From Hydractinia symbiolongicarpus (lineage: Eukaryota > Cnidaria > Hydrozoa > Anthoathecata > Hydractiniidae), in the NCBI RefSeq assembly GCF_029227915.1, contig NC_079882.1:16382501-16446500 (forward strand): a stretch of DNA of 64,000 nt, in the 5' to 3' direction. Shown piece after piece: positions 7,669 through 16,674 of the stretch. A program made the translations under genes and the position numbers. Numbering within the stretch: position 1 is the stretch's first letter; every line of letters starts with the position of its first letter. The notes beneath the pieces were generated by a model, which ran no database searches, was not told where the DNA came from, and was given only the letters and a program-made list of their open reading frames with translations.

Positions 7669-8090
7669 ATGGCAACAATCGGCGTCCTCGTAGCAGGCGC
7701 TGCTATAAATGCATTAGCGTTTAGCCGGTCTAATTTCCTTTTCAGTAAACTTTCAGGGCATGGAGAGGAAGAGAGGAAGCGTAATGACAAGGCTATCGAA
7801 CAACTCCAGGCTGCCCAAGCAGAGTGGGTACGCTATCGACAGGCAAAGATCGATTGGTATAATCAACAGCGAGAGCTTAAGCGTCAAGCTGGCGAAAGTT
7901 TGAAGGAACTAAATGGAGGGATGAGACAGTATTATATCGCGACGATCGAGAAAGCTCCAAAGCTCTCAGACTATTATATACCTTCCAAGCAACAGCAGGA
8001 CGGTGAGTTCACGTTCATTGTAGGATCCTTGGCCCTCCTTGGTTCGCGGTGTACAAGTATATGTAAAAAAAGTTTTTCGACATGTAAAAT
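7669..8090 (+). CDS. Hydrophobic-N-terminus/coiled-coil element protein, probably truncated
   Basis: Starts 8 bp after the capsid stop on the same strand, in GAGATAAACAATG. Residues 1-17 are hydrophobic (IGVLVAGAAINALAF), a membrane anchor or signal. Residues ~30-85 are a charged coiled coil (EEERKRNDKAIEQLQAAQAE), followed by YYIATIEKAP. From about residue 130 the frame runs into sequence that belongs to the integrase, so this protein is probably cut and fused. The homologous family accompanies the capsid gene in related elements by recall; its function is unknown. Confidence 0.5.
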
Positions 8091-9008
8091 AAACATATCG
8101 AAAGCAAATATCCTCACAGAAGAAGAAGCTGAAAAGCTAATCAAATCTATTACTCTCCAGAACATCTCTGGACTGAACGGAAAGCCATTAAACTACTCTC
8201 CGAGCAGAGTGGTTTTTCAGAGAAGAAAGTAATCCATTGGCTGACGAGACAACTTTTATGGTTCAGACATATCAAGCGCATCAACTACCCACATTTCACA
8301 ATCACGAAACCCAACGAAATGCATCAATTTGACTTGCTGTACATGCCCCACGATAAAGTGTATAAAAATACGTACAAGTATATACTCACAGGCATCGACG
8401 TGGCTTTGAGGTATAAGGTAGCGAGACCTTTGCGTACGAAAAAGGCTAGCGAGGTTGCGGATATGCTCAAGGACATTTATAAAGCGGGATCTCTGCGTTA
8501 TCCTGGTATATTCCAATGCGACAACAGTTCAGAGTTAAAGTCTGCCGTGAGCAAGCTGCTAGAAAGCAAAGGGGTTGAGATAAAGCGTGGAACCACCAAA
8601 TACCACCACACTTTAACGGCGTTTGTCGAATCGTATAACAAGGTGCTTGCGGAGAGACTCTTCAAACCTCAAGATGCGCAAGAGCTTGCCTCTGACGAAA
8701 CTAGTACCACTTGGGTTAAACACTTGTACCCTATCGTGAAAAGTTTGAACAACACCAAAACCGCTATGATTAATATGAAACCTTTGAAAGCGATCAAGCT
8801 CGAGGAGGTGCCGCAAGGTGAGGAAAGGCATGATGAGAAACCGTTTGCCGATGACGGTCTATACTTGTGTTTGCTGCGGCCTAGAGAAGAGCATTGTGAT
8901 AAAAAAAGATATGCAACGGACGCTTGGTGGAGCAAAAAGACGTATAGACGTATTATGACTGGTACCCGTCTCTTGTACTATTTTGCTCAGTTGCCACTTA
9001 TAGACTGA
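8091..9008 (+). pseudogene. Polinton-type DDE integrase (rve), frameshifted
   Basis: Inserts element DNA into the host genome by strand transfer. The 5' part (TEEEAEKLIKSI) lies in the frame of the preceding gene; a frameshift near 8,230 moves it to the frame that runs to 9,008. Catalytic core: D in HQFDLLYMP, D in FQCDNSSE, and E in AFVESYNK, with 35 residues between the second Asp and the Glu (D-x35-E), the retroviral integrase spacing. The core continues through KHLYPIVKSLNNTKT to a C-terminal region with RRYATDAWWSKKTYR-like basic sequence. The three acidic residues are intact, but the 5' frameshift should block a full product. A hairpin follows the stop by one base. Confidence 0.85.
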
Positions 9009-9009
9009 G

Positions 9010-9037
9010 TTTTTGTGGCTTTGATAACCCACAAAAA
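9010..9037. terminator. Hairpin shared by integrase and BRO-like gene
   Basis: TTTTTGTGG and CCACAAAAA make a 9-bp stem with a 10-base loop, starting one base after the integrase stop and ending 12 bases from the 3' end of the opposing gene. Related copies occur at 9,917-9,947 and 10,502-10,527. Confidence 0.7.
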
Positions 9038-9049
9038 AAATGTGCGCGC

Positions 9050-9863
9050 TTACTTGATAACAATGTCAAACAGCTGTTCGAAAAGCTTGAAGTGGCATAT
9101 GTGTCGTTCCACGTGTCCTTCCTCTGCAAATCTATTGAATGCGTGAATACTATTGGCATTATCGATAACGACGATCTCTTCAGACTTGGGATATTGATCC
9201 TTGAACCATCTTCTTTTGGTGGGTAAAGCACGTCTTTGTACGCGAGCGCAGTAATATGCGAGGTGGTGAAACTCATCCTCATCAGGAGTCGTATGTTTAT
9301 GATAAATCATGATCACATTTTCTTTTCGGGGATCTTTGGCATGTGGCACATACCTTTCACAAAGTCTTGCATTTTCTTGGCACTGTGCTGCAAGCTGGCG
9401 ATCCTTTTCCTCAAGATCGTCATTCAACACCACAAGCTGTCTATCCCTGTCCTCGAGGTCATCATTAAGTAGTGCTAGGGCCATATCTCTTTCTTCGATG
9501 GTTTGACGCTGTCCTTCAGCTCATCCTGTAATTTTTCAACACTCTTTTCACTAGCCACCCCATAAGATCAACGGCTTTGGGCTTTCTAGAACGACGCACG
9601 ACCTCCAAGGCACCGTCCAATGTTACGAAAGCATCATGAGGATTTTTCCCTCCTCCTAGCATACCAGACCGGGTGGTCCTACTATAACCACCCACTTCAT
9701 GACGTGAAATGGTCGGGATACCCCGATACGGCTCTCCAATTCTCCCAATACCCATGAATCTTCCAATGTCAGCACGTTTAAAAATCACTCGTTGTGAATG
9801 CTCATCGAATAAAGTCTCGATGGCTCCAGTAGGTACTGCGTTAAATAAGGCAAGACAAGACAT
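9050..9863 (-). pseudogene. BRO-like protein with C-terminal viral domain, frameshifted
   Basis: ATG at 9,863 (AAGATAAAATG). Residues 1-110 look like a BRO-N type DNA-binding domain: VIFKRADIGRFMGI, then KNPHDAFVTLDGALEVV, RSRKPKAVDLMGWLVKRV. After frameshifts near 9,480-9,540 comes a coiled coil built from two near-identical segments (LNDDLEDRDRQL, LNDDLEEKDRQL), and then a C-terminal domain (VIMIYHKHTTPDEDEF, SEEIVVIDNANSIHAFNRFAE) that resembles the DUF3627-type tail of insect and giant virus BRO proteins. BRO-family proteins bind DNA and occur widely in large DNA viruses. The 3' end abuts the hairpin at 9,010-9,037. Confidence 0.65.
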
Positions 9864-9916
9864 TTTATCTTATGCTTTTGGATCCGGGGATCATGTCTGT
9901 GGGGACGGTGCTTGTA

Positions 9917-9947
9917 ATTTTTGTGGCGCAACAAGAGCTACAAAAAT
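9917..9947. terminator. Hairpin at the 3' end of the second MSC gene
   Basis: ATTTTTGTGGC and GCTACAAAAAT pair at 10 of 11 positions around a 9-base loop. It overlaps the last codons of the gene at 9,938-10,445 and is a relative of the 9,010 hairpin; the flanking ...TGTGCGCTTA... is also shared. Confidence 0.6.
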
Positions 9948-10445
9948 ATGTGTGCGCTTATACCTCTAGTGCTGGAACACCTAGGTTGTGCACGAGTAAG
10001 ATCGATCAGTTTGAAGTGGCCTCTGTATCGCTCGACGAGTCCTACCTCCTCAAACCTGTTAAAGGCCCGTACAAGGTTGGTCTTGTCAATAAAGACAATC
10101 TCTTCAGACTTTGGAAATTTCTCTTTGAAGCAACTCCTTATGCTGCGAATATCACGTCTTTGAACGCGCTGGAGCATATACGGGAGACGATGATACATCA
10201 TCGTCAGGTGTGGTATTTTTGCGGTAAATTACGATAACATTGCCCTGCCCATGATCCTGTTCGCGGCACCTCTTTCGAAGAACCTCAATTTCCCGGGATT
10301 TTTCCTCGAGATCTTCGTTCAGGAACTCGAGATCCTCATTCATATAGTCAACACATTCCTGTCGTTTTATCAGGTCATATTCAAGAGCCTCAATTTGCTG
10401 TTTCTGCACTCTAACCCCCCTCTGTAATTTTGCAAGACAAGACAT
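9938..10445 (-). pseudogene. Second MSC-family gene, BRO tail without BRO-N domain
   Basis: The ATG at 10,445 (AAGATAAAAATG) starts MSCLAKL, like the neighbours' MSCLALF and MSCIGKL. It lacks the BRO-N domain and goes straight into a coiled coil (LEFLNEDLEEKSREIEVLRK), then VIVIYRKNTTPDDD. A frameshift near 10,195 separates this from the rest of the tail domain (RRDIRSIRSCFKEKFPKSEE, NLVRAFNRFEEVGLVER). The tail is a clear paralogue of the gene at 9,050-9,863. The 5' flanks of the two genes share a repeated segment (GGATC...GACGGTGCT), so they arose by tandem duplication. Confidence 0.6.
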
Positions 10446-10501
10446 TTTTATCTTACAGTTTTTGGATCGGGGGATCGTGTTGCGAGGACGGTGCTCGTGA
10501 T

Positions 10502-10527
10502 TTCTGTGGCTTTGATAACCCACAAAA
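10502..10527. terminator. Hairpin after the third MSC gene
   Basis: TTCTGTGG and CCACAAAA pair at 7 of 8 positions around the same 10-base loop (CTTTGATAAC) as the 9,010 hairpin. It lies ~25 bp past the stop of the gene at 10,552-10,755. Confidence 0.6.
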
Positions 10528-10551
10528 CTTCCAGTGCGTAGCACCCAGGTC

Positions 10552-10755
10552 CTAATATTTCATCACATAGTGGATCATGATAAGAGCCAGCGACGAGACA
10601 CAGGCGATTAAAGCGATCCGGTTGTTGTATTTATCCCTCAGATTCATCTCATACAGATCCCAATCTCTTTCCTCGAGATCTGTTTCCAAGCCCTCGATGA
10701 TTTTTTCCTCCAATTTCCGGATCTCTTCCTCTCGTAATTTTCCGATACAAGACAT
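10552..10755 (-). CDS. Third MSC-family gene: coiled coil with C-terminal anchor
   Basis: Intact 67-codon frame with ATG in AATAAATATG. MSCIGKL at the start links it to the two neighbours; a charged coiled coil (EEEIRKLEEKIIEGLETDLE) follows, and the C-terminal ~20 residues are a membrane segment (IALIACVSSLALIMIHYV). The product would be a tail-anchored coiled coil. Sharing of the N-terminus with BRO-like neighbours suggests duplication followed by loss and replacement of the rest. Confidence 0.55.
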   Translation of the reverse strand: MSCIGKLREEEIRKLEEKIIEGLETDLEERDWDLYEMNLRDKYNNRIALIACVSSLALIMIHYVMKY

Positions 10756-10837
10756 ATTTATTTATTAGTTGAAATTCAAGGCCAAATGCTTCAATTTCAG
10801 CTGTACTCGACGGGTACAACTGATGTCCGCGTCGCTC

Positions 10838-10963
10838 CTAAATTTTCCAGGTCCGAGGGTGTTCCAATCTCACATACAGGCACGCATGCTTGGACTTTTT
10901 CAGCTGGGTCTCGATGCTCTCCCAGTCCTTGATCATGTTAGTCTCTTCGTCGATAAGCTTCAT
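10838..10963 (-). CDS. Small possible ORF, 41 codons
   Basis: MKLIDEETNMIKDWESIETQ... runs to TAG at 10,838. The start overlaps the last codons of the polymerase remnant in another frame. Composition is protein-like, but there is no recognised family and no start motif, so it may simply be a frame of the decayed polymerase 3' end. Confidence 0.25.
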   Translation of the reverse strand: MKLIDEETNMIKDWESIETQLKKSKHACLYVRLEHPRTWKI

Positions 10964-13926
10964 GTCGCTCCTTTCGTGGGGGTACCATGCAGAGAGTAAT
11001 GAATTCTGTCATGATCTTGCCATTTAGCTCATCTTTCATCAAGCCCACTACCCTTTTGTTTTTACCAATGGATAAACGATGTCAACCTCCAAGATATAGC
11101 CGTGCTTGTTGTCAGCGACGAGTTTCCTGATGCGCTTCTCTGTAAAGGTCTCAACGTTCAATAACCATTTGAATCCATGCGTGGGTAAGTCTTGACGCAT
11201 GGCCCAGCCATACAAATTGTTGGCATCGAGGTACTGCAAGTATGACGACTCAACCTCTGGATCGTATTGATCCCCCATGTACTTGTTGTTGGCTTTGGCA
11301 TATCTGTGCACAGCTTGAGTTATACCTCCACGGATAGCTCTTTCAAACATCAGGATCATGTCGGGGTCCGTTAGTAGCTCCCGCTTGATTTCTGTGTACT
11401 TTAACGCTGCTTTCCAGGCGAGACCAGGTGCACTGTAGAAGTGGGCAGGGTCTAGCTTGCAGTTCTCCTGGCCCAATCCCCGAAAGCTCTTGAGTACGTC
11501 GGCTAGTAGCAGGGCGTCCGTTTGAAGAACATATCGTGATAATCTCCCATGGTAGTCTCGAAGTCCCCTGCAGTGATACTTTTCCATACTTTTTGAGCAT
11601 GCTTGTATTCGTTGTCGCTAACCCTCTTCATGTTGAGTTTGCTATAGAAAGCCTCCTTGGAAAGTAGTTTCGTCTCCTCGAATCGTCGCCAGCCATCCAT
11701 GTACTTATAGGGATAGACACCCTCTTGAAGCATCAGCCCGAAGACATCATCTTTGTCGATGAATTTGGCCATGGGTGGTACGTTTGCCTTTACCTGCTCC
11801 TTGTATAGCTGCTTCGTGGTATTCGACTCGCAATTTTTACACCAAAAGCTTGCCACATACTTGGCGTCGATGCTCCGAAATTCCAGACATGTATCTGCGC
11901 ACTGCTGACATTTCATACCTGCAGGTTTGTACCAATGAGGTTGCTTGCCAATTTGTCTAAGGAGGATGCCATGAAGCGACAGCTGTCGATGAATCTGATC
12001 TCTATGGTCTTGTACGTATCACCATCATCGTGCCTTATGCTGGCAATGGGCACCCTGATTTTAACGTTGAAGGAGATGTACTTTTCCGTGTTTTCAGCGA
12101 TGCAACCAATATTCTGGGTGTCATACTTTTCACCGATTTCTCGGATGAACAAGTGCGCGTCGTACCCCGTTAAGTTGTGGAAGATCACAGGCACGTGGCT
12201 TGGTATCTTTTATCTGAGGTTGAAAATCGCGTGCGCTGCACCTCTATACAGCCCCGTATAGTGACAATGGTCTTGAACTTTACGGCTATACTCGCCGTTG
12301 TCAAAGGTTTTCATGCAGATGTGACAAATCGTGGCCGAGTCGTGCTCCTCCTTTAGTACCTTCGTTAGTGGTAACATATCCTGCTGAGGGTAGGTGCTGT
12401 AGAGTCCCTTTACCTCATCCTCTAGGTGTTAAACGAACTTCTTCACGCAGTCTTTATCCCTGTGGACTCTCAGTGGGTCTGGCACGGACCCGTAGGCGAA
12501 GGTACTGTCCGTGCACCAGCCACACGGTACGTGCTTGTTCAGCTTTTTCGTCTTGGTCTCCCTCTTATCTTCAGTCATAGGAACGAGTAGAGATTCGAAA
12601 TCTGCATAGATGGCGAATGGTACCTTGAACTGCTGCTGATCATCCTTGTAGTAGATCCACCTTTCCTTTTCGCTTGGCATCGTGATCTTGACCGCTTTGT
12701 TATCCCTGCAGTAGGTATAGTGCTTGTCTCGCGATTCGATTGTTGGAAAGGCTTGCATACAGTTCATACAGAAGTGCATCTTTGCATGATTCTTTAATGT
12801 CTCGCTGCCCAGGAGCCGTGAGAGATTTTTGATGGCTATATAATGACTCTTTTTATCGTCCGTGTGGAGTAGCAGATTAACCTGTTTCTCGCGTCCGTTG
12901 TGTGTAGATCGACGCAAGATATTGAAAGTCTGTCACGTACAAGACGTTCATCGCGATGTTAGGGTTGTTCTTCTCAAATTTAGATATATCCTTGATGCCC
13001 ATGGGAAACTCGATGCCTTGCCTGTTATACTCCTCTGCATAGAATCTTAGATTGCTGATTCCTTGAGGATTCGTCCCTATCCCCTCGTGATGCAGAGCAG
13101 CTATGACACTCCACTTGAAGCACTCCTCGTCTTCACTCATAGGATTAATCATGGCCTTTTTGGTGGCTATCCACTTGGGTGCTTTGATATACAAGGAACC
13201 TTATCAACTTCGATAAACTCGCTAGTGCCCTCCACTGGCTTCTTTCATAAAATCCAGATGGAGCACTGCACCTTAGCAGACCCCATGTCTTTAACTTGCT
13301 TCTCAACCAAGGTTTTCACGTCTGATCGCACCATCCCCAAGTACCCAACAACATCCGTACCGTCTATGCCAGTGATACGGAAGCTCCTGAAGGTCCCATG
13401 TTCAGCATGCTTATGTTCCTGGGGAGTGAAGTCTTGGTTCGGTTGCTGCTCATCTTCAGCATGATCCTCCCTTGCCTCTTGCTCAACTTCACCTATCAGG
13501 GTCTTCCTGACTCCATCATAAAGAGCAAGGATGCGATTTTTTGCCGATGCATATATACTTTGCGCAGGCGTTCTAATACCCTCTGGCACATAGCTAAAAA
13601 GCGAGTCAGACCACTCTCGCAGTTTGCTCTTGACTACTGGACGTGTCCTCGCCATTTCTCGACGTTCAAATACATTCATAGCTTCGGGTGTGGGGAGTCG
13701 AGGTTCAATCTTACTCTTAATAGGACGGGTTTTTGCCATTTCTTGACGTTCAAATATATCCAAGGCATCTGGTGTAAATGCTTGTGGCCTTGGTTCTGGA
13801 ACAGGAACAGGCTGTGGAGGGGCCTCCAGCAAAGCAACAAGGGTCAGCTTTGCGCAGCTTGGAGTAGCCCGTAAGTCCACGGGTTTTCGCGATAGTGTGT
13901 AACTGTTTCACAGTGTACTCATTCAT
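10938..13926 (-). pseudogene. polB: Protein-primed-type family B DNA polymerase, decayed
   Basis: Replicates the element. The start ATG at 13,926 is in TAATAAATG. In order: a SAP-like motif (LHTIAKTRGLTGYSKLRKAD); a Pro-rich linker; an N-terminal region to ~13,000; a C2HC finger (CMNCMQAF...HYTYC); Exo I (YADFESLL, ~12,600); an endonuclease-VII-like zinc segment (CHICMKTF...DHCHYTG, ~12,250-12,340); Exo II (FHNLTGYDAHLF); two CxxC pairs; Exo III-like YVLQTDALLLADVL; and palm motif A-like YLDANNLYGWAM (~11,220). After YILEVDIVYP a deletion joins directly to DELNGKIMTEF (~11,030), so the YxDTD-type motif C is lost. A 1-base insertion (~13,842), stops (13,245; ~12,200) and several frameshifts break the gene. 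Confidence 0.85.
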
Positions 13927-13988
13927 TTATTATATGGATTTTTTTGATTTCAATCAATAAAAGTTCTAGCACGGTCACACCTTTGAGT

Positions 13989-14193
13989 ATGGGACTTTCC
14001 CTACTCAATTAAGCAACCTCTATTTTTGTTGATGTCAGCATTATTCCCGCTAGTCGCTGTTGCGCATGCGTTGGATTTTATTGGTATTTCGGATTGATTT
14101 CGGATTTGTCGGAATTGGGATTTTGGATTTCGGATTTCAGGGAATTCCCTTGTCGTCCGTCGACTGTGCTAAAACGAACATTTTCCTATCTCT
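13989..14193 (-). repeat. Right terminal inverted repeat
   Basis: Reverse-complement match of 1,335-1,535. The outer end is CCTATCTCT at 14,185-14,193. The polymerase start lies 63 bp inside its inner edge. A 10-base word GTTCTAGCAC at 13,963 mirrors GTGCTAAAAC at 14,166, giving a small inverted repeat within the terminus. Confidence 0.85.
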
Positions 14194-14198
14194 ACCTT
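14194..14198 (+). other. Target site duplication, right copy (ACCTT)
   Basis: Second copy of the 5-bp duplication. On the minus strand it reads AAGGT, and joining it to the left copy restores ...GTCTAG-AAGGTTTTGGATGAA across the interrupted coiled-coil gene. Confidence 0.75.
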
Positions 14199-14750
14199 CT
14201 AGACTACTGGCATCATCTCTATATCATCGGTTTGTACAGATGCAGTATCCCCACGATCCTGAAACTTTTCCTGCACCTCTACGATATTAACAACTAGCTG
14301 CTGACCCCTAGACTTACTTCCCTTATTCGGTGTAGTAGGTCTTTCGTAGCCCGTAGGAAGATTAAAGCCCATCGCCCGAAAACGTTTGATACCTAGAGCA
14401 TCATAAATCACCCTCCGTGTTTTTAAGGTACCATCAATATTTGTAAGCGTAATATTCATATGCTTAATTCGATCCATATAGGTAAGTCGGTCATTCCTAT
14501 AAGTAAAATCATCATATTGCCGCTTGGCCATCGGCATTTTCATAGTCAGGAGCACCGCCAGATTATTGTAGATATCGTTGATCATCGACCTTTTGAGCTC
14601 TTCCATTAGTTTGCTACTCCCCTGCATCTCTATTTCTTCCGGTGCAGGAGGCCAGGCAAGGTCCCTGGGGTAAAGATCCATTATTATCATTATCATAAAT
14701 ATCGCCATCCTCTGTAAACTCGTTGCTGGGTCATATGTTAGATTATCCAT
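14199..14750 (-). pseudogene. Coiled-coil/membrane protein, 5' part (older element)
   Basis: 183 codons from ATG in AAATAAAATG; the stop TAG at 14,199 lies five bases from the young element. The domain at residues ~85-140 (LTNIDGTLKTRRVIYDALGI, TTPNKGSKS) matches the young element's copy (LTNLDGTFKTVDVIRRVLSA, STPNKGKA). The remainder of the gene is at 752-1,329. The N-terminal ~30 residues are methionine-rich and odd (MIMIIMD), possibly out of the original frame. It is divergent from the capsid gene at 14,861, the same arrangement as 6,944/6,974. Confidence 0.75.
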
Positions 14751-14860
14751 TTTATTTAACGAAAAACAACTAATAATAAACTAGTAAGGAATGATAGTAA
14801 TATATTTGGAAAAACATTGGAACCCTACCCCGAATTAAAAAAATTGTTCGCTATTAAAGC

Positions 14861-15603
14861 GAAAAACAGCGTGTCAAGGTGAGTCATGTCCCATCCACGA
14901 TCAATCAGAACGAGGACCTCCATGTGGATATTCCCAATATGGGGCAAAATGATGTTATTCAACCTGAAAGTCTTCGGTTATTGTTTGATCTGGAACTGAC
15001 TGGTACCAATACGAAACGTGCTATCTTTTCAATATTGGCAAAAGTCTGGTACAGACTCTGAAAATCACACTAAACGGAAACGAGAGTATCAACGATTACA
15101 GAGTGTTCGCAGTTTATAGAAATTTGTGGATATCTAAATTTGAACGTGAAAATAATTTGATCCTCGAGGATATTAATCCGAATGATGGCACTATTCGCTC
15201 TTTGTAAATAAAAGTTAGTGACCATGTGGGTGCCGATGAAGAAAAAGTGATCGTTGCAGCGTACGGAAATGTGTTCTGTATCCCACTTGGAAAAATGTTC
15301 GAGCTGACTAGGGATTTACCGTTCTATCAGCCTGGGTTACAACATGATCGGCTTCAGTTCGTTCTTTCGTTCGCAAAGTATGAGGATGTCATCAAGGATG
15401 CAGGTACAGCAGTAGTTGGTTCTATTGCGGCAAAGCCTTCTGATAGTGCTTACAGAATCACCAACATCTCCCTTGAATTAGACAAGGTGAATCATCAGAA
15501 ACTCGCGAGTAGTATGGTATCCCGGTACGGTCAGTTCGCACTACCCTTTGACAAAGTACTTTGCAGTAAAGTGATGACTACGAAAAGAAGAGACAAGCGT
15601 TAA
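14861..15603 (+). pseudogene. Capsid-like protein, N-terminal and middle part (older element)
   Basis: The frame KQRVKVSHVPSTINQNEDL begins without an ATG, and a frameshift lies near 15,030 (also in the other arm). Beyond the arm boundary at 15,083 it continues VYRNLWISKFE, DINPNDGTIRSL, a nonsense TAA at 15,205-15,207 (CAA in the 6,974 copy), then VIVAAYGNVFCIPLGKM, FYQPGLQHDRLQF and ITNISLELDKV, and ends near TTKRRDKR at 15,603. It supplies the middle portion that is missing from the 6,974-7,660 copy. The C-terminal third is absent here but present, inverted, at 16,675-17,140. Confidence 0.7.
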
Positions 15604-15985
15604 TTTACTCCTTGGCTTGGCAAAGCACATATACAATACACACAACTATGATGAACGGCATGATGATCAGCAACTGGATGAAAAAACTTCTCTAGCCCAT
15701 GGATCCAAACGTGGGAGCTTTATAGCTTTTTTTCTAGAGAAGAAAAACCGTGAACATGACCATTTGTTATGCCGTGCATCTTATAATATATATCTTCGTA
15801 GTCTGTTTTCCACGATTTTCGTCATAAACTCGAAGTTTGATGGTACATGAAAAAATAAAAGATATGAAGAACATTAAAGACTGTTAGCAAAAGTTTGCGA
15901 GACGCCAAGGCCAACTGACGATCGAGGAAGAACCCTTGCGAGAATCGCCTGAAATACTAACTCACTGCGCATGAGCCTTCATTGT
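15604..15985. other. Unassigned spacer sequence
   Basis: I see no supported gene. A short frame from 15,864 and a 77-codon frame at 15,617 lack start motifs and family resemblance. It may be decayed capsid or flanking element sequence. Confidence 0.5.
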
Positions 15986-15989
15986 TTAT

Positions 15990-16245
15990 TTGAGCTAGGC
16001 TTGATCGCACATTTTTTGCGTCTTGAAACGGTCCGGAACAAGCTCGAGCACCACGTATTCCCGTTCAGCCTCCCTGGTGTACATTCCCTGGGTCTTGAAA
16101 CAGTCTGGAACATACCTGAGCATCCAGGGGTTCTCTTGAACTGCCCCAGCGCACATTGCCCGGGTCTTGAAATGGTCTGGAATGTCCTTGAGTAGCCAGG
16201 GGTTCTCTTGAACCACAATAGTGTACATTTCCTGGGTCCCGACAT
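15990..16245 (-). repeat. Minisatellite, 72-bp unit, about 3.5 copies
   Basis: On the minus strand the units read ...TTCC(A/G)GACCATTTCAAGACCC(A/G)GG..., the same unit as at 1,571-1,745. It lies just inside a terminal-repeat-like sequence (16,320-16,480) in the same relative order as at the left end of the young element. Confidence 0.8.
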
Positions 16246-16319
16246 AATCAGGAGCGTTCTAGAAGCAACTCATCCTGTTTATTATAGGTAGGGTTCAACC
16301 ACAACTAACATTCATTTTT

Positions 16320-16480
16320 TTCCAGGGAATTCCCCATACTCAACTGCGTATGCATGCTCGAAATTTTGTTGATGTCAGTATTATTACTATTGGCGTGTGC
16401 GCATGCGTTAGATCTTATCGGAATCGGATTTAGTTTCGGATTTGTTTTCGGATGCCGTCGGATTTTCCGATTTTGGGAGG
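16320..16480 (-). repeat. Diverged terminal repeat of a third related element
   Basis: On the minus strand it shares AAATCCGAAA-type words, (A)ACGCATGCGCA, (A/T)ACTGACATCAACAAAA and TTGAGTA with the 1,335-1,535 terminal repeat, but the outer end is replaced. A G-rich run follows at 16,476-16,515. With the minisatellite it marks the left end of another element, reading leftwards. Confidence 0.65.
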
Positions 16481-16578
16481 ATGGAGCTTGGGTGGGGGTG
16501 GAGGGGGTGGAGTCAGGGTTTTGACGGGGTAAAGGTGTGAAAGGAGCGAAATTGTACTTAAATTGCAAATTGCCTCCC

Positions 16579-16653
16579 TTACACTACTTCATTTTCAATG
16601 AGATTAAGAACACGCTCTGTTTTTCCACAGCTTGTTGGTCCTGTAACGTCTAT
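16579..16653 (-). pseudogene. Packaging-type ATPase fragment (P-loop)
   Basis: A 24-codon frame, DVTGPTSCGKTERVLNLIEN, ending in TAA at 16,579. GPTSCGKT is a Walker A loop, and the surrounding residues match the start of the FtsK/HerA-type genome-packaging ATPases of Polintons and related DNA viruses. It begins 22 bp past the capsid stop without an ATG, and the rest of the gene, including Walker B, is missing, replaced by the G-rich run and terminal-repeat sequence. The short length limits certainty, but the loop and context agree. Confidence 0.6.
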
Positions 16654-16674
16654 TTGAGCCGATTATTTGAAACT

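Larger units (their letters stand above)
1335..14193. mobile_element. Nested Polinton/Maverick-type element, 12.9 kb, decayed
   Basis: Inverted terminal repeats of about 200 bp start AGAGATAGG and end CCTATCTCT. They are flanked by a 5-bp direct duplication and enclose a capsid-like gene, a retroviral-type DDE integrase, a family B DNA polymerase and accessory genes. The AG...CT termini and the integrase-plus-PolB pairing are the defining marks of Polintons. The insertion interrupts a gene of a related, older element. No packaging ATPase is recognised within this copy, although a P-loop fragment of one occurs at 16,579-16,653 outside it. Several genes have stops, frameshifts and internal deletions, so the copy cannot be autonomous. 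Confidence 0.85.
12431..15083 (+). repeat. Left arm of 2.65-kb inverted repeat
   Basis: Each position x pairs with 32,226 minus x in the right arm (17,143-19,795). Apart from its last ~37 bp (12,431-12,467) the arm is nearly identical to its partner; I noticed only about three amino-acid-changing differences in the open frames. It carries the polymerase 5' part, the right terminal repeat of the young element, the coiled-coil 5' part and the capsid 5' end. Confidence 0.95.

Noticed and set aside
13963-14175. Small MITE with GTTCTAGCAC ends
   Set aside because: First read as a dispersed MITE. The outward extension to AGAGATAGG, the inverted partner at 1,335-1,535 and the ACCTT duplication show that these are the ends of the 12.9-kb element.
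16476-16515. G-rich run as a G-quadruplex
   Set aside because: Only three close runs of three or more G; a fourth needs a loop of about 12 bases. Too weak to call.
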